This document shows positions 25,360 through 35,528 of a stretch of 64,000 nt of DNA, piece after piece. The notes beneath the pieces are model-generated. The model did no database searches, was not told the origin of the DNA, and saw only the letters and a list, made by a program, of their open reading frames with translations. The position numbers were made by a program, and so were the translations under genes. How positions within the stretch are numbered: the stretch's first letter is position 1; each line of letters starts with the position of its first letter. The DNA comes from Natronosporangium sp035305625. GTDB taxonomy: Bacteria > Actinomycetota > Actinomycetes > Mycobacteriales > Micromonosporaceae. The stretch is taken from contig CAWEKD010000007.1 of assembly GCA_963809545.1 (NCBI GenBank), forward strand, positions 372,001-436,000, given 5' to 3'.

Positions 25360-25428
25360 CCGACTGGGCAGCAAAAATAGCTGATCTTGCTAATAGCGAG
25401 CGGCGCGTAGCCCGCCCAGGGTAACGGT

Positions 25429-28400
25429 ATGATCGCACCCCATCCTGCCCTCGACCGGGCGACCCGACGGCGAGGCTGGTCCCACCGGATCCGGACCGGC
25501 CTCGCCGCCACGGCGTCGTTGGCGCTGGTCACCGGGCTCGCACTGGCCGGGCCGGCCGCGCCGACCGCGGCCCAACCCGTGACCTATGACCAGACCTCCG
25601 CTTCCCCCACGGTGGAGGCGCAGCTGTACCACCAGCTCGCCGCCGACGGCGAGGTCGACTTCTGGGTCCACCTACATGCCGCGCCCCAGCTGAGCGCGGC
25701 CGCCGGCATCGCCGACTGGGCGGCCCAAGGTCGGTACGTACACCAGCAGCTGACCCGCACCGCAGCCGCAGCCAACAGGCGCTGCTCGCCCTACTGGACG
25801 CGGCCGGCGTCGACTACCAGGCGTTCTGGATCGCCAACACGGTCCGGGTCACCGGTGACCGGCAGCTGCTGGAGCAGATCCTGACCCTGCCGGAGGTCAC
25901 GGAGGTCACCGCCGACCGGGAGTACCGGATCCAGCCGTCGGCACCGGCGGAGGCCGTACCGCAGCGGGACGGGATCGAGTGGAACCTGCACGACATCGAG
26001 GCGCCACGCGTGTGGGACGAACTCGACACCACCGGGGAAGGGATCGTGGTCGGGATCATCGACACGGGGGTCCAGTTCGATCACCCGGCGCTGGTCCGGC
26101 AGTACCGCGGCTACCTGGGCGACGGCGAATTCGATCACAACTACCACTGGCACGACCCGTCGCAGGTGTGCGGCAACCCCTCGCTGGTGCCGTGCGACAA
26201 CACCGGCCACGGCACCCATGTGACCGGCACGATCCTCGGGGACGACGGCGGTGACAACCGGATCGGGGTGGCGCCGGGTGCGCAGTGGATCGCGGCCAAG
26301 GGCTGCGAGGGCACCACCTGCTCCCGGGAGGCGCTGCTGTCGGCCGGCCAGTTCATGCTCGCCCCCACCGATCTGGAGGGGAACAACCCACGGCCGGAGC
26401 TGCGCCCCCACATCGTCAACAACTCCTGGGGCGGTAACCCCACCGCCGAGCCGTGGTACCGGTCCATGGTGGAGGCGTGGATCCAGGCGGGGATCTTCCC
26501 CCAGTTCGCCAGCGGCAACACCCTGTACGGGGTCGCGCCGTGCGGATCCGCCAGCAACCCCGGCAACCTGCCGGAGACCTACACCGCCGGGGCGTACGGC
26601 CCGGACGGCAGCATCGCCCCGTTCTCCAACCGGGGTCCCTCGGCCTGGGGCAACGACGTGATCAAGCCGAACATCGCCGCCCCCGGGGTGGCGATCCGGT
26701 CGGCGGAGGTCGGTGACACCTACAGCGCCCGCGACGGCACCTCAATGGCCTCACCGCATGTGGCCGGGGTGGTGGCGCTGATGTGGTCGGCCTCCGAAGC
26801 CACCCGCCGGGACGTCCAGAGCACCCGCGACATCCTGGACCTGACCGCGATCGACACCGAGGACCTGACCTGCGGTGGCGAACCCGGTAACAACAACATC
26901 TGGGGACAGGGCCGGTTGAACGCGTACGCCGCGGTCAGTGAGGCGCCGCGCGGCGCGGTCGGCACCCTGGCCGGGGTGGTGACCGACGCGGTCAGCGGCG
27001 AGCCGGTCACCGGCGCGGAGGTGACCATCACCGGGCCGACCCGGCGCCACCGCACCACCGGCCCGGACGGGACCTTCTCGGTTGTCCTGCCGGTGGGCGA
27101 GTACGAAGTGACCGCGTCCGCGTTCGGCTACGAACTCGTCACCGTGTCGGACATCCTGGTCGCCGCGCAGCAGACCACCGACGTCCCGGTGGTGCTGCCG
27201 CGCCTACCGCGGGCGACCGTGACCGGGATCGTGGCCGACGCCAACGACTCCGCCCCCGTGGCCGGAGCGGAGGTGCAGGTCTACCTGGACGACCGGCTGG
27301 TGGGGCAGGTCGAGACGGACGCCGCGGGCCAGTACCGGCTGGATCTTCCATTGGGGACCTACCGCCTCACGGTAGGGAAGACCTACTACCACCTGGAGCA
27401 GGCGACCGTCACCCTCGACACCGCGCAGACGGTGGTCCGGGCCGACTTCATGCTCCGCACCCCCCGGGTCACGGTGTCGCCGCCGCAGCTCGACCCGGTG
27501 CTTCCGGTCGGTGCGCGCCAGGCGTACACCATCGGGATCGACAACCGGGGCAGCGCGGACGCCGCCATCCAGGTGCGGCTGCCGATGCGGCCCTGGGCGT
27601 CGATCGACGTCACCAACGGGGTCCTGCCGCCCGGAGGCAGCATTCGGGCGACCGTGACGTTCGACACCACCTGGATGACGCCGGGCACCTACCCGCTGGT
27701 CTTGTCGGTGACGTCCAACAGCGGCCGGCAGCCGGTGGTGGAGTTGCCGATCACACTGCAGGTACCGGAATTGACCGGCATCGAGGTCATCCCGGACTTC
27801 GTCCGGGCCCGGCCCGGCCACACCCAGCAGCACCAGGCGATCGGCCGGCTCGCCGACGGCACGACCCTGGACGTGACCGACTGGGCGGAGTGGCGCAGCA
27901 GTGACGACCAGGTGGTCACCGTGGACCAGCAGGGGCTGGCCACCACGGTGGGTGGGCAGCGCGCCACCATCACCGCCGCCCTCGGCGCGCAGGTCGGAGA
28001 GGCGGACTACCACGTCACCGGTCGCCCGGTCACCCCGCCGGGGCAACCCCGTCCCGAGCCGCAGCCGCCGATGCCGGGGCTGGACTGGCAGCCCACCTTC
28101 TTCGGCCCGGGCGTGGACGGCTACACCGTCCTGACCTCGGTGGTGTGGGACGACGGTAACGGTCCCGCACTCTACGTCGGTGGTGATTTCCGCACCGCCG
28201 GTGAGCACCACGTCAACTATGTCGCCCGCTGGGACGGACAGCAGTGGCAGCCGCTGACCGGCCGGCACGGCACCGGGGTGAACGCTCCGGTCACCACCCT
28301 GGGGGTCTACGACGGCCAGCTGATCGTCGGTGGACGGTTCACGGAGGCGGGCGGGCGGCCGGCCATGCACATCGCCCGGTGGGACGGCACCGACTGGTCG

Positions 28401-30317
28401 CCGTTGACCGGGGCGCTGGGGGCACCCGGCACCGACGGCGAGGTCATGGACCTGCTCGAGTTCGACGGTGACCTGGTGGTGGCGGGGGCGTTCACCGAAG
28501 CCGGCGGGGTGACCGCCAACCGGATCGCCCGCTGGGACGGCACCGACTGGTCCCCCATCACCAGCGCGGACGGCCACGTCGGGGTGGACGGCTACGCCGT
28601 CACCTCGCTGGCGGTCTTCGACGGTGACCTGATCGCTGGGGGGCTGTTCGCCACCGCCGGTGGGGTGATCGTCGACAACATCGCCCGCTGGGACGGCACC
28701 GACTGGTCCCCCCTGACCGGCCCGGACGGGATCGGGGTGGACAGCATCGTCCACACCGTGGCGGTCTACGACGGGCAGGTGATCGCCGGCGGCGAATTCA
28801 CCCACGCCGGTGGGGTGATGGTGGAGCGGATCGCCGCCTGGGACGGCGCCCAGTGGCGGGAGATGGACCACGGCGCGGGTGGCTGGCGGTACGCCGCAGT
28901 ACAGACCCTGACCGTGCACGACGGTGACCTGCTGGTGGGTGGGAACTTCCCGATGGCCGGTCAGGTAGCGGCGGCCAACATCGCCCGCTGGGACGGCACC
29001 GGCTGGTCGCCACTGGGTGACGGCACCGGCGGCACCGTCTACACCATCACCCCGTACCAGGGTCGGCTGTATGTGGGCGGTGGTTTCGGTGAAGCCGGCG
29101 GTCAGATGGTGAACCGGATCGCCACCTGGGACGGCCAGCAATGGGCGCCGTTGCCGGGGATTCCCACCGGGTTGAGCGGTCAGGTCTCCGCGGCGACCAC
29201 GTTCCGGGGCGACCTGGTGGTGGCTGGGCAGTTCACCTACGCCAGCACCGAGATGGTGCAGAGTATCGCCCGCTGGGACGGACAGCAGTGGCGACCGCTG
29301 ACCGGACCGTTCCTGCCGGGGCTCCTCGGACAGGTCGAGGCGCTGGTGGTGTACGACGACCAGCTGATCGCGGCCGGCATGATCGGGCAGGCCGGGGGCA
29401 TCACGGTGAACGGGATCGCCGCCTGGGACGGCGAGCAGTGGCGGCCGCTGGGCAGCGGCCTGGACGGCCGGGTCGCCGCCTTGGCGGTGTACGACGGCCA
29501 GCTGATCGCCGGGGGTGACTTCCGGCAGGCCGGCGGGGTGCCGGTGAACGGCATCGCCGCCTGGGACGGCGAGCAGTGGCGGCCCCTGACCGGCCCGAAC
29601 GGCACCGGCGTCAACGGCGGGTACCCCACGGTGGAGGCGCTACTGGTCCACGATGGGCACCTGATCGTCGGGGGTTCGTTCCAGCAGGCCGGCGGGGTGC
29701 CGGCCCGGAACCTCGCCCGGTGGGACGGCCAGCAGTGGGCGCCGTTTGGGGACGAGCCCGGCTCCGGGGTGAACGACACCGTGCACGCCCTGGTGGTGCA
29801 CGACGGCGACCTGGTGGTCGGTGGCCGGTTCACCGAGGCCGACGGGGTGTCGGTCGACCACATCGCCCGGTGGGACGGAAACCGCTGGTCGCCGCTGTCC
29901 GATGGTCCGGACGGCTGGGTCACTACCGTGGCCGTCCTCAACGGCACCCTGGTGGTCGGAGGTGACTTCACCACCGCCGGTGGGCAGACCGTCAACCACG
30001 TCGCCAGCTGGGACGGGCAGCGGTGGTGGCCGCTGACCGGACCGGCCGGGGTGGGCACCGACGGCCCGGTACGGATGTTGGCGGCCTATCCCGACAGTGG
30101 CGAGCGCCCCGGGCCGGGCGACCGGGTCGACGGTGGCCGTGGCGGCCCGGGCCGACCCGGTGGCCCCGGGGGCCCTGGTCGACCCGGTGGGCCTGGTGGC
30201 CCTGGTGACCAGCCGGGGGTGGTGCCGGGGCTGCTGGTGGGTGGCCAGTTCACCAGCGCCGGTGGGGTCGCCAGCTGGGGCCTGGGCTGGTACGGGCTCC
30301 CTGACCGGCCCTGGTAG
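25429..30317 (+). CDS. Giant secreted subtilisin-like protease with 14 beta-propeller-type repeats (frameshifted in this sequence)
   Basis: About 1,630 residues once one frameshift near 25763-25781 is bridged (one base missing). Order: signal peptide (residues 20-50, ending PTAAQP), I9-like propeptide (to about 185), S8 catalytic domain with Asp in GIIDTGVQFDHP (about 209), His in GHGTHVTG (about 260) and Ser in GTSMASPHVAG (about 438). Two carboxypeptidase-regulatory-like beta-sandwich domains follow (about 510-680), then an Ig-like region (about 680-860) and 14 tandem units of about 48 residues. The last unit is interrupted by about 40 residues of Gly-Pro-rich collagen-like sequence. No sorting signal or membrane anchor is seen, so release to the medium is likely. 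A strong terminator follows. Confidence 0.82.
28098..30314 (+). repeat. 14 tandem WDG-type protein repeats within the protease gene
   Basis: Each unit reads roughly V..L.VYDG.LIVGG.FT.AGG..V..IARWDG..W.PL, period about 48 residues (about 144 bp). I count 14 units from translation. Unit 14 carries the Gly-Pro insert. Fourteen units could fold as two seven-bladed propellers or one repeat rod (inference). DNA copies have diverged at many third positions, so this is an old expansion. Confidence 0.75.
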
Positions 30318-30342
30318 TTCCTAACGGGAGTACCTCATGACG

Positions 30343-30374
30343 GTGGCCCCGGCGACCGTGGTCGCCGGGGCCAC
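30343..30374 (+). terminator. Strong hairpin terminator after the protease gene
   Basis: A perfect 15-bp GC-rich stem (30343-30357 with 30360-30374) with a minimal 2-nt loop lies 25 nt after the protease stop. It separates the protease from the convergent ABC permease at 30494. Confidence 0.7.
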
Positions 30375-30493
30375 ACCCGTCAGTGCCGCCCCAGCAGCGT
30401 CTTCTCTGACGCCGCGGTCATTCGCTGCTCAGGTGGGCTGTTCGCCGCCAGCCCGGACCGTCTCTCCGGTCGTGGCCACGGCGCCGCTCAACG

Positions 30494-31198
30494 TCACGGG
30501 ACGAACACCGGACGCCGCCGCGGCCCCAACGCGATGTGCGTCAGCAGCAGCCCTGTCACCAGGTAGATCCCGTACCGCACCAACTCCGGCCCCACCGCCA
30601 GGTCCGTGGCCCCGGTGGGGAAGAGCCACGCCAGCCCCACCACCCCCTGGGGGAAGAACGGGCTGGCCCCGAGGGCGAACACCCACGGGGCGACCTGGAC
30701 CAGGTTGTTGATGCCTTTGTCACTGTGGAAACCCCAGGTGAGCGCTACCCCGCTGCCGAACACCGCCAGGCAGCCGGTCGCGACGAGCATCAGCGCGGCG
30801 TCCCGCACGTACGTCTCCGGGCTGGTAGCCACCCGGATCCCCAGAAACAGCCCCGCCAAGGGGGCGCTGCTGAGCAGCACGTACGCGCCTCGGGACCACA
30901 GCGCCCGCAGCGGACGCCCCGCATACGCCGGCAGCAGACCGGAGAGCAACTCCAGTTCCCATGAGGCCACTCCGGCGACGAATCCGGTCACCGCGATGAA
31001 GTAGGGCCAGTAGGCGCCGAACCGCGCCAGGTCGAACCCCGCACCCCCGAGCGTCTGGTAGAGACCGCCTAGGACCAGCGCGTTCAGGACCGGCAGCGCT
31101 ACCAGACCGCTGAGCAGCCCCCGTACCCGCTGCTTGCGGGCCAGGGCCACCAGCGGGACGGTACCGATGCGGGTCAGCAGCCGCAGCGACCGGACCAT
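30494..31198 (-). CDS. ABC-2 type permease-like membrane protein (third gene of exporter operon)
   Basis: 234 residues, about six membrane helices: 27-47, 58-76, 97-112, 126-145, 150-175 and 205-225. The short N-terminus MVRSLRLLTRIG begins at the ATG at 31198, overlapping the upstream permease stop as ATGA. The longer frame to 31897 is a shadow. With the neighbouring permease and ATPase it should form a hetero-subunit exporter. The substrate is unknown. Confidence 0.75.
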   Translation of the reverse strand: MVRSLRLLTRIGTVPLVALARKQRVRGLLSGLVALPVLNALVLGGLYQTLGGAGFDLARFGAYWPYFIAVTGFVAGVASWELELLSGLLPAYAGRPLRALWSRGAYVLLSSAPLAGLFLGIRVATSPETYVRDAALMLVATGCLAVFGSGVALTWGFHSDKGINNLVQVAPWVFALGASPFFPQGVVGLAWLFPTGATDLAVGPELVRYGIYLVTGLLLTHIALGPRRRPVFVP

Positions 31199-31944
31199 CA
31201 GCGAGACTCCACACTGTCCGTGAGGCGGCGGGTGAGGATCTCCCGCGCCGGTCGCCGCAGGAGCGCCTGCCCCACCAGCCACCACGCCCCTGTGATCCCG
31301 ATCGTGAGCCCGGCCGACCGCCACAGCTCCCCCGGCACCGCCATCCGTTCGATCCAGACGAACGGGAAAACGTTCCGCACCGGCTCCGGCGACAGGAACG
31401 CCACGGTACCCAGCGCCACCACCATGACCACCTGCCGGATCCAGGGAACCAGCCGCGCCGGATCGTAGGTGAGCGCGAGGCCGGTGGTGAGCAGATGGGT
31501 GAAGGCGACGAGCACCACCACGCTGAGGAACGCCATCGCGGCCACCACTCCGACCGAGACGGTGGCGCCCAGCAGCACCGTGGCGACGATGAACGGGACG
31601 AGCAACGCCGGCGCGGTGATGATCACCATGGCGAAGGCACGGGCCAGCATCAGGCGGGCGAAGACCCGCTGGTCCCGGGCCGTCTGCCACACCGTCTGGT
31701 AGCGGAACTCGTTTTGGAACGCGGACATGGCCGACAACGCACACAGCGCGGTCCCCACCAGAAAAGACGCCCGTACCGCCGCCTGCAACACCGCAGGTGC
31801 GTCCAGAGTGCGTAGTTGTACCAGCCCGAGGCTGAGCACCGCGGTCTGGATGGTGATGCCGACGATGAAGGACGAGGTCGCGCGCCGGTCGACCCACTGT
31901 AGCCAGATCAGCAGCCGAAGATATCTAACCGACCAGCCGACCAT
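31198..31944 (-). CDS. ABC-2 type permease-like membrane protein
   Basis: About 248 residues starting MVGWSVRYLRLL at 31944 (20-nt overlap with the ATPase gene). Six membrane helices are predicted. A conserved-looking loop, SAFQNEFRYQTVWQTARD, lies between helices 2 and 3, as in ABC-2 permeases that expose a cytoplasmic coupling helix. It sits between ATPase and second permease in one operon. Confidence 0.75.
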   Translation of the reverse strand: MVGWSVRYLRLLIWLQWVDRRATSSFIVGITIQTAVLSLGLVQLRTLDAPAVLQAAVRASFLVGTALCALSAMSAFQNEFRYQTVWQTARDQRVFARLMLARAFAMVIITAPALLVPFIVATVLLGATVSVGVVAAMAFLSVVVLVAFTHLLTTGLALTYDPARLVPWIRQVVMVVALGTVAFLSPEPVRNVFPFVWIERMAVPGELWRSAGLTIGITGAWWLVGQALLRRPAREILTRRLTDSVESR

Positions 31945-32614
31945 CGTCCAACCTGACAATCCGCGGACAGAGTTTCTCCAGGAAGGCCCGATCGTGGCTC
32001 ACCACGAGGTACGTGCGGTCCGGCCGGTCGGCCACCAGGTCGTGGAGCAGCCTGACTCCGTCGGCGTCCAACCCCGTGGTGGGTTCGTCCAACAGCCACA
32101 CCGTCGCGGCGTGGTCCAGCTCAGCGGCCGCCAGGTGGAGGCGTTGCCGCATCCCCAGGGAGTACTTGGCGTACATCATCTCGGCCGCCTCGGGCGCCAA
32201 CCCGACCCGGGCCAGCACCTCCCGAGCCTGGGCACGGCTCACATCCTGCCCCCACAGCCCGGCCATGAACCGCAGGTTCTCCGCTCCGGTCAGCCGCGGA
32301 TAGAACCCCAGCGGCGCCCCTGCTACCAAGTGGACCGAGCGCTGATAGCGCCACCGGGGGTCGGTCACGGCGTACCCATCGTTGATCAGCCGTCCCGAGT
32401 CCAGCCGCAGCAGACCAGCGAGGACCTTCAACAGCGTCGACTTGCCCGCCCCGTTTGGCCCCATGATCCCTACCCGCTCCCCCGGCCGCACCCGGAGACA
32501 GGCGCCGGTGAGGATCGGCCGGGCACTGCCGCGTCGGGACTTAGGGATGGTGTAGTACGCGTCCTCCAGGATGAGCCCTGGGGCAGATGTCCGCAGCGGA
32601 TCAGACCGGGCCAC
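31925..32614 (-). CDS. ABC transporter ATP-binding protein
   Basis: 229 residues: Walker A GPNGAGKST, signature YSLGMRQRLHLA, Walker B VWLLDEPTTGLD, H-loop VSHD. It is the first gene of a three-gene exporter operon. The GTG at 32614 has AAGGG 8 nt upstream. The signature LGMRQ is shared with the ABC-2 ATPase at 11833, though the proteins are otherwise clearly different. Confidence 0.88.
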   Translation of the reverse strand: MARSDPLRTSAPGLILEDAYYTIPKSRRGSARPILTGACLRVRPGERVGIMGPNGAGKSTLLKVLAGLLRLDSGRLINDGYAVTDPRWRYQRSVHLVAGAPLGFYPRLTGAENLRFMAGLWGQDVSRAQAREVLARVGLAPEAAEMMYAKYSLGMRQRLHLAAAELDHAATVWLLDEPTTGLDADGVRLLHDLVADRPDRTYLVVSHDRAFLEKLCPRIVRLDDGRLVG

Positions 32615-32785
32615 CCGCCATCCCTTCCGGAAGGGACCTGGCCGACCGCGTGGTGCCGTCCCTTCCGTCTCGTCAGCTGCTGTTCGAGTCGACGCTCATC
32701 GTAGGAGAGCGCCCCGCCGCGGCCGTACCCGCACGCGCCACAATCGCCGCTCCACGGCCGGCGCCCCTCGGTCGCCGCCCGAGCG

Positions 32786-32836
32786 TTGGACACTTTCGCT
32801 GACGCTTTCCGCGAGATCGTCGACGAAAGTGTCCAA
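32786..32836. repeat. 51-bp palindromic element, copy 3 (3' of threonine aldolase)
   Basis: Arms TTGGACACTTTCG and CGAAAGTGTCCAA are identical to copy 1, again around a 25-bp centre. The centre differs from copies 1 and 2 except for its first six bases. It lies 53 nt past the stop of the minus-strand gene at 32890 and is followed by TGCTC on the plus strand. The rest of the 275-nt gap shows nothing recognisable. Confidence 0.75.
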
Positions 32837-32889
32837 TGCTCCGACCAACCGGACAGCCGCGAACGCAGCGGGCTGGCCGATGGGAGAGG

Positions 32890-33921
32890 TCAGCCGGCGA
32901 GCTGAGCGGTCAACACCTTGATGGCGCGGTCGATCCCGGCGTCGTCCACGTCCCCGTGGGTGACCAGCCGCGCGAACCGCGGCCCCAACACCGAGATCAG
33001 CACCCCTTCGGCCCGGGCCGCCGCCGCCAGCCCGGCCGCGTCCAGCCGCGCCCCGGACAGGTCCAGCGGCACGATGTTGGTCCGCACCGTCGAGGGGTCC
33101 ACCACCCCGTACGGGGCCAGTGCTTCCGCCAACCGGGCCGCCCGGGCGTGGTCTTCCACCAGTCGCGGCAGGTGGTGGGTCAGCGCGTACCGCCCGGCGG
33201 CGGCGAGGATGCCTACCTGCCGCATGCCGCCGCCCAGCCGTTTCCGGATCTCGCGGGCCCGCGCGATCCGTTCCCGGGTGGAGATCACCAACGATCCGAC
33301 CGGGGCGCCCAGGCCCTTGGACAAGCACACCGACAGGGTGTCGCACAACCGCCCGTACTCCGCCAGCGGCACCCCGTCGGCCAGGTGCGCGTGCCAGATC
33401 CGAGCCCCGTCGCAGTGCAGTCCGATCCCGGCCGCGTCGGCCACCTCCCGCAGCGCCCGCATGGTCGCCAGCGGGATCACCGCTCCCCCGGCCCGGTTGT
33501 GGGTCTGCTCGATCGCGATCGCCCGGGTGGGCACCGCGTAGTAACCATCGGGGCGGATCATGGCGGCCACCTGCGCCGGATCGATCGCGCCGCCGGCCGC
33601 CGGCCAGGTGCGGGTGGAGATGCCGCCGTACGCGGCGGCCGCGCCCATCTCGTGCGCGACCACGTGCGCGTCCGCGTCGCACAGCAGCTCGGTGGCCGGT
33701 TCCACCAGCAACTGGAGCGCGATCTGGTTGGCCATCGACCCGGTCGGGGTGAACAGCGCCGCCTCGTGCCCGAACAGCTCGGCGACCTCGGCCTCCAACG
33801 CGGCCACGGTGGGGTCCTCGCCGTATACGTCGTCCCCGACCTCCGCCGCGGCCATCGCCTGCCGCATCCCCTCGGTCGGTCTGGTCACCGTGTCACTGCG
33901 CAGATCCACCAACTCGGCCAC
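32890..33921 (-). CDS. ltaE: Low-specificity L-threonine aldolase
   Basis: PLP enzyme (fold type I) cleaving threonine or allo-threonine to glycine and acetaldehyde. 343 residues begin VAELVDLRSDTVTRPTEGMRQAM, the family signature. EVGDDVYGEDPTV, GTMANQ-like GSMANQIAL, the H of IEQTHN, LHCDGARI and the PLP-binding Lys in DTLSVCLSKGLGAPVGS are all present. The start is GTG, supported by a -10 spaced for a leaderless transcript. Palindromic element copy 3 follows the gene. Confidence 0.93.
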   Translation of the reverse strand: MAELVDLRSDTVTRPTEGMRQAMAAAEVGDDVYGEDPTVAALEAEVAELFGHEAALFTPTGSMANQIALQLLVEPATELLCDADAHVVAHEMGAAAAYGGISTRTWPAAGGAIDPAQVAAMIRPDGYYAVPTRAIAIEQTHNRAGGAVIPLATMRALREVADAAGIGLHCDGARIWHAHLADGVPLAEYGRLCDTLSVCLSKGLGAPVGSLVISTRERIARAREIRKRLGGGMRQVGILAAAGRYALTHHLPRLVEDHARAARLAEALAPYGVVDPSTVRTNIVPLDLSGARLDAAGLAAAARAEGVLISVLGPRFARLVTHGDVDDAGIDRAIKVLTAQLAG

Positions 33922-33927
33922 CCGACC

Positions 33928-33933
33928 ATCGTA
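33928..33933 (-). promoter_or_regulatory. -10 element for leaderless ltaE transcript
   Basis: On the minus strand TACGAT ends 6 nt before the GTG at 33921. Confidence 0.45.
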
Positions 33934-33975
33934 CGCAGCGGGGATGGTACGCCCGGGACGGCGGAGCGGGTGAGC

Positions 33976-35295
33976 CTACTCGCACACCACCCCGTCGTTG
34001 TCGGCGTCGCGGTACCAGTGGTACTCCGGGTCTTTCCCGCGGTAGTACGGGCCGTACCCGGCGGCCTTGGCCTCCCGGCACGTGGAGAAGCGGGGATCGG
34101 TGCCCGGGTCCGGCGGCGGGGGTGGCGGTGGCGCAGGCGCCGGTGGCCGACCCGACCCTTCACAGCCCACCCCGTCCCCATCGTGGTCCAACCCGAACGG
34201 GTCCACCTTGGGATCGACCAGTCGGACTCCCCGGGGGGCGTAGTTGGGGCCGTCGCCGCTCCCACCCTCGCAGTCGTAGTCGCCGATGCCGTCGACGCAC
34301 CAGCTGCCGGAGTCGACATAGGCGGCGCAGTCTCCGGGGCGGGCGGCGCTGGTGACAGGCGCATCCCGGGCGACGGCGGTGGCGCTGGTCGGTGCCGTCG
34401 ACGGGGTCGGGGTGGCCGGTGTCGGTTTGGTCGAGGTACGCGGGGTGACCGGGCGCGCGGGGCGCTCGACCGTCGAGGGGGGCGACGTCTCGGGCGCCGG
34501 GGCGGTCTGGGCGGTCTGCGCCCCGGTCTCCGGGCCCGGGTCCAGCGCGTTGAGCACTGCCCCGAACCCGCAGCACCCCAACACCAGCGCGAGCACCACC
34601 CCGGTCACGCTGAACGCCATCCGGGGGCCGGTGAACCACGCCGTCCACGGTGCCTGCTCGGGTTGGGCAACCGCCGGCGCGACCGGCTTGAGGCGCTCGT
34701 GCGCGCTGATCTGTTCGCGCAGCCACTGCGTCACCATCGACCGCTGCCCGGTGGCCTCGGCGGCCCCGACCGCCACCGCGAGGCGGAAATCGCCGACCGC
34801 CTCGGCGGGAACACTGAGCCCGGAGATCCATTTCCGGTTGCTGACCCGCATCCAGGTCGGCCCGTTCCCGACCGTGTGCGCGATCCCGGTCAGCTTGAGG
34901 AATACCCACTCGCGGCGCTTGGCACCGTGGAAAACCACGCGCTGGTTGGTGACCGCGGCCATCCCGACGTCCTTCGGCAGCTCCGCGGGCAGGTGCTGTT
35001 CGCGGAAGAAGCTGTCCGGCACCGGGGTGGGCAACGCCAGCGCGGCGCGGCGCTCCACCAGCTTCACCCCTGCCCCGACCCAGTAGCAGACCTCGCCGGG
35101 TTTGAGCGCGAACCAGGGGTGCGTCGCGGCGTCGACCGGCTGGGCGGTCCGCACCACCTCCAGCTGGCGTTGGTACTCCTCGCGGCGCCACTGCCAGGTC
35201 AGCACCGCCTCGCGGTATGGCCGACGACGACGCTCGTTTTCTTGTTCAGCCCAGGCAACCCGCCACGAGGACGGCTGGCGATGGTGTGAGGACAC
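33976..35295 (-). CDS. Membrane protein with C-terminal Excalibur calcium-binding domains
   Basis: 439 residues from a GTG. Residues 1-215 form a soluble domain rich in Trp and Arg with a WVFLKLTGIAHTVGNGPTWMRVSNR segment. One membrane helix follows (about 227-250), then an extracytoplasmic Thr/Pro-rich linker. Two Cys-containing modules end the protein: GDCAAYVDSGSWCVDGIGDYDCEG... with DHDGDGVGCE, and a classic Excalibur motif, FSTCREAKAAG...DADNDGVVCE. The DxDxDG loops suggest calcium binding. The first module is almost identical to that of the next gene. Topology implies a cell-surface sensor or anchor; the function is unknown. Confidence 0.7.
   Translation of the reverse strand: MSSHHRQPSSWRVAWAEQENERRRRPYREAVLTWQWRREEYQRQLEVVRTAQPVDAATHPWFALKPGEVCYWVGAGVKLVERRAALALPTPVPDSFFREQHLPAELPKDVGMAAVTNQRVVFHGAKRREWVFLKLTGIAHTVGNGPTWMRVSNRKWISGLSVPAEAVGDFRLAVAVGAAEATGQRSMVTQWLREQISAHERLKPVAPAVAQPEQAPWTAWFTGPRMAFSVTGVVLALVLGCCGFGAVLNALDPGPETGAQTAQTAPAPETSPPSTVERPARPVTPRTSTKPTPATPTPSTAPTSATAVARDAPVTSAARPGDCAAYVDSGSWCVDGIGDYDCEGGSGDGPNYAPRGVRLVDPKVDPFGLDHDGDGVGCEGSGRPPAPAPPPPPPPDPGTDPRFSTCREAKAAGYGPYYRGKDPEYHWYRDADNDGVVCE
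34192..34254 (-). repeat. Direct repeat copy A within Excalibur gene
   Basis: These 63 nt are identical to 35670-35732, inside a longer highly similar stretch of about 170 nt encoding the Cys/Asp module. Third positions are also conserved, which points to recent duplication or gene conversion. Confidence 0.8.
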
Positions 35296-35458
35296 CGTGG
35301 CGGCTCCGATCTGACCCCAGACGGTATCGGTCCGTGCGCGGACGGTCCTGATGACGGTAGAGAGTGAATCACCGGCTACCCAAGGTCAGAAGAACCGAAT
35401 CGGCGCAATGTTCTATCTGACTGGACAAAGAGCACGCCCAATCAGCAACCACCAGCCG

Positions 35459-35490
35459 CCGATCATTCCGGCCCCACCAGGAATGATCGG
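35459..35490 (-). terminator. Hairpin terminator after the second Excalibur-type gene
   Basis: A perfect 11-bp stem, CCGATCATTCC with GGAATGATCGG, and a 10-nt loop. It is 38 nt past the stop at 35529 of the minus-strand gene. The rest of the 233-nt gap (35296-35528) has no recognisable feature; it is less GC-rich than its surroundings. Confidence 0.6.
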
Positions 35491-35528
35491 GTGGCCCGGA
35501 TCAGCCGAGAGGTGACACTGCGTCGGCG

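Noticed and set aside
28098..30314. Regular repeats that might be taken for a CRISPR or DNA satellite
   Set aside because: Period about 144 bp, always in frame, with diverged third positions: these are protein repeats.
32836..35289. 817-codon plus-strand frame over threonine aldolase and the Excalibur gene
   Set aside because: It spans two good minus-strand genes and their gap, and its translation is rich in Arg, Gly, His and Pro without motifs.
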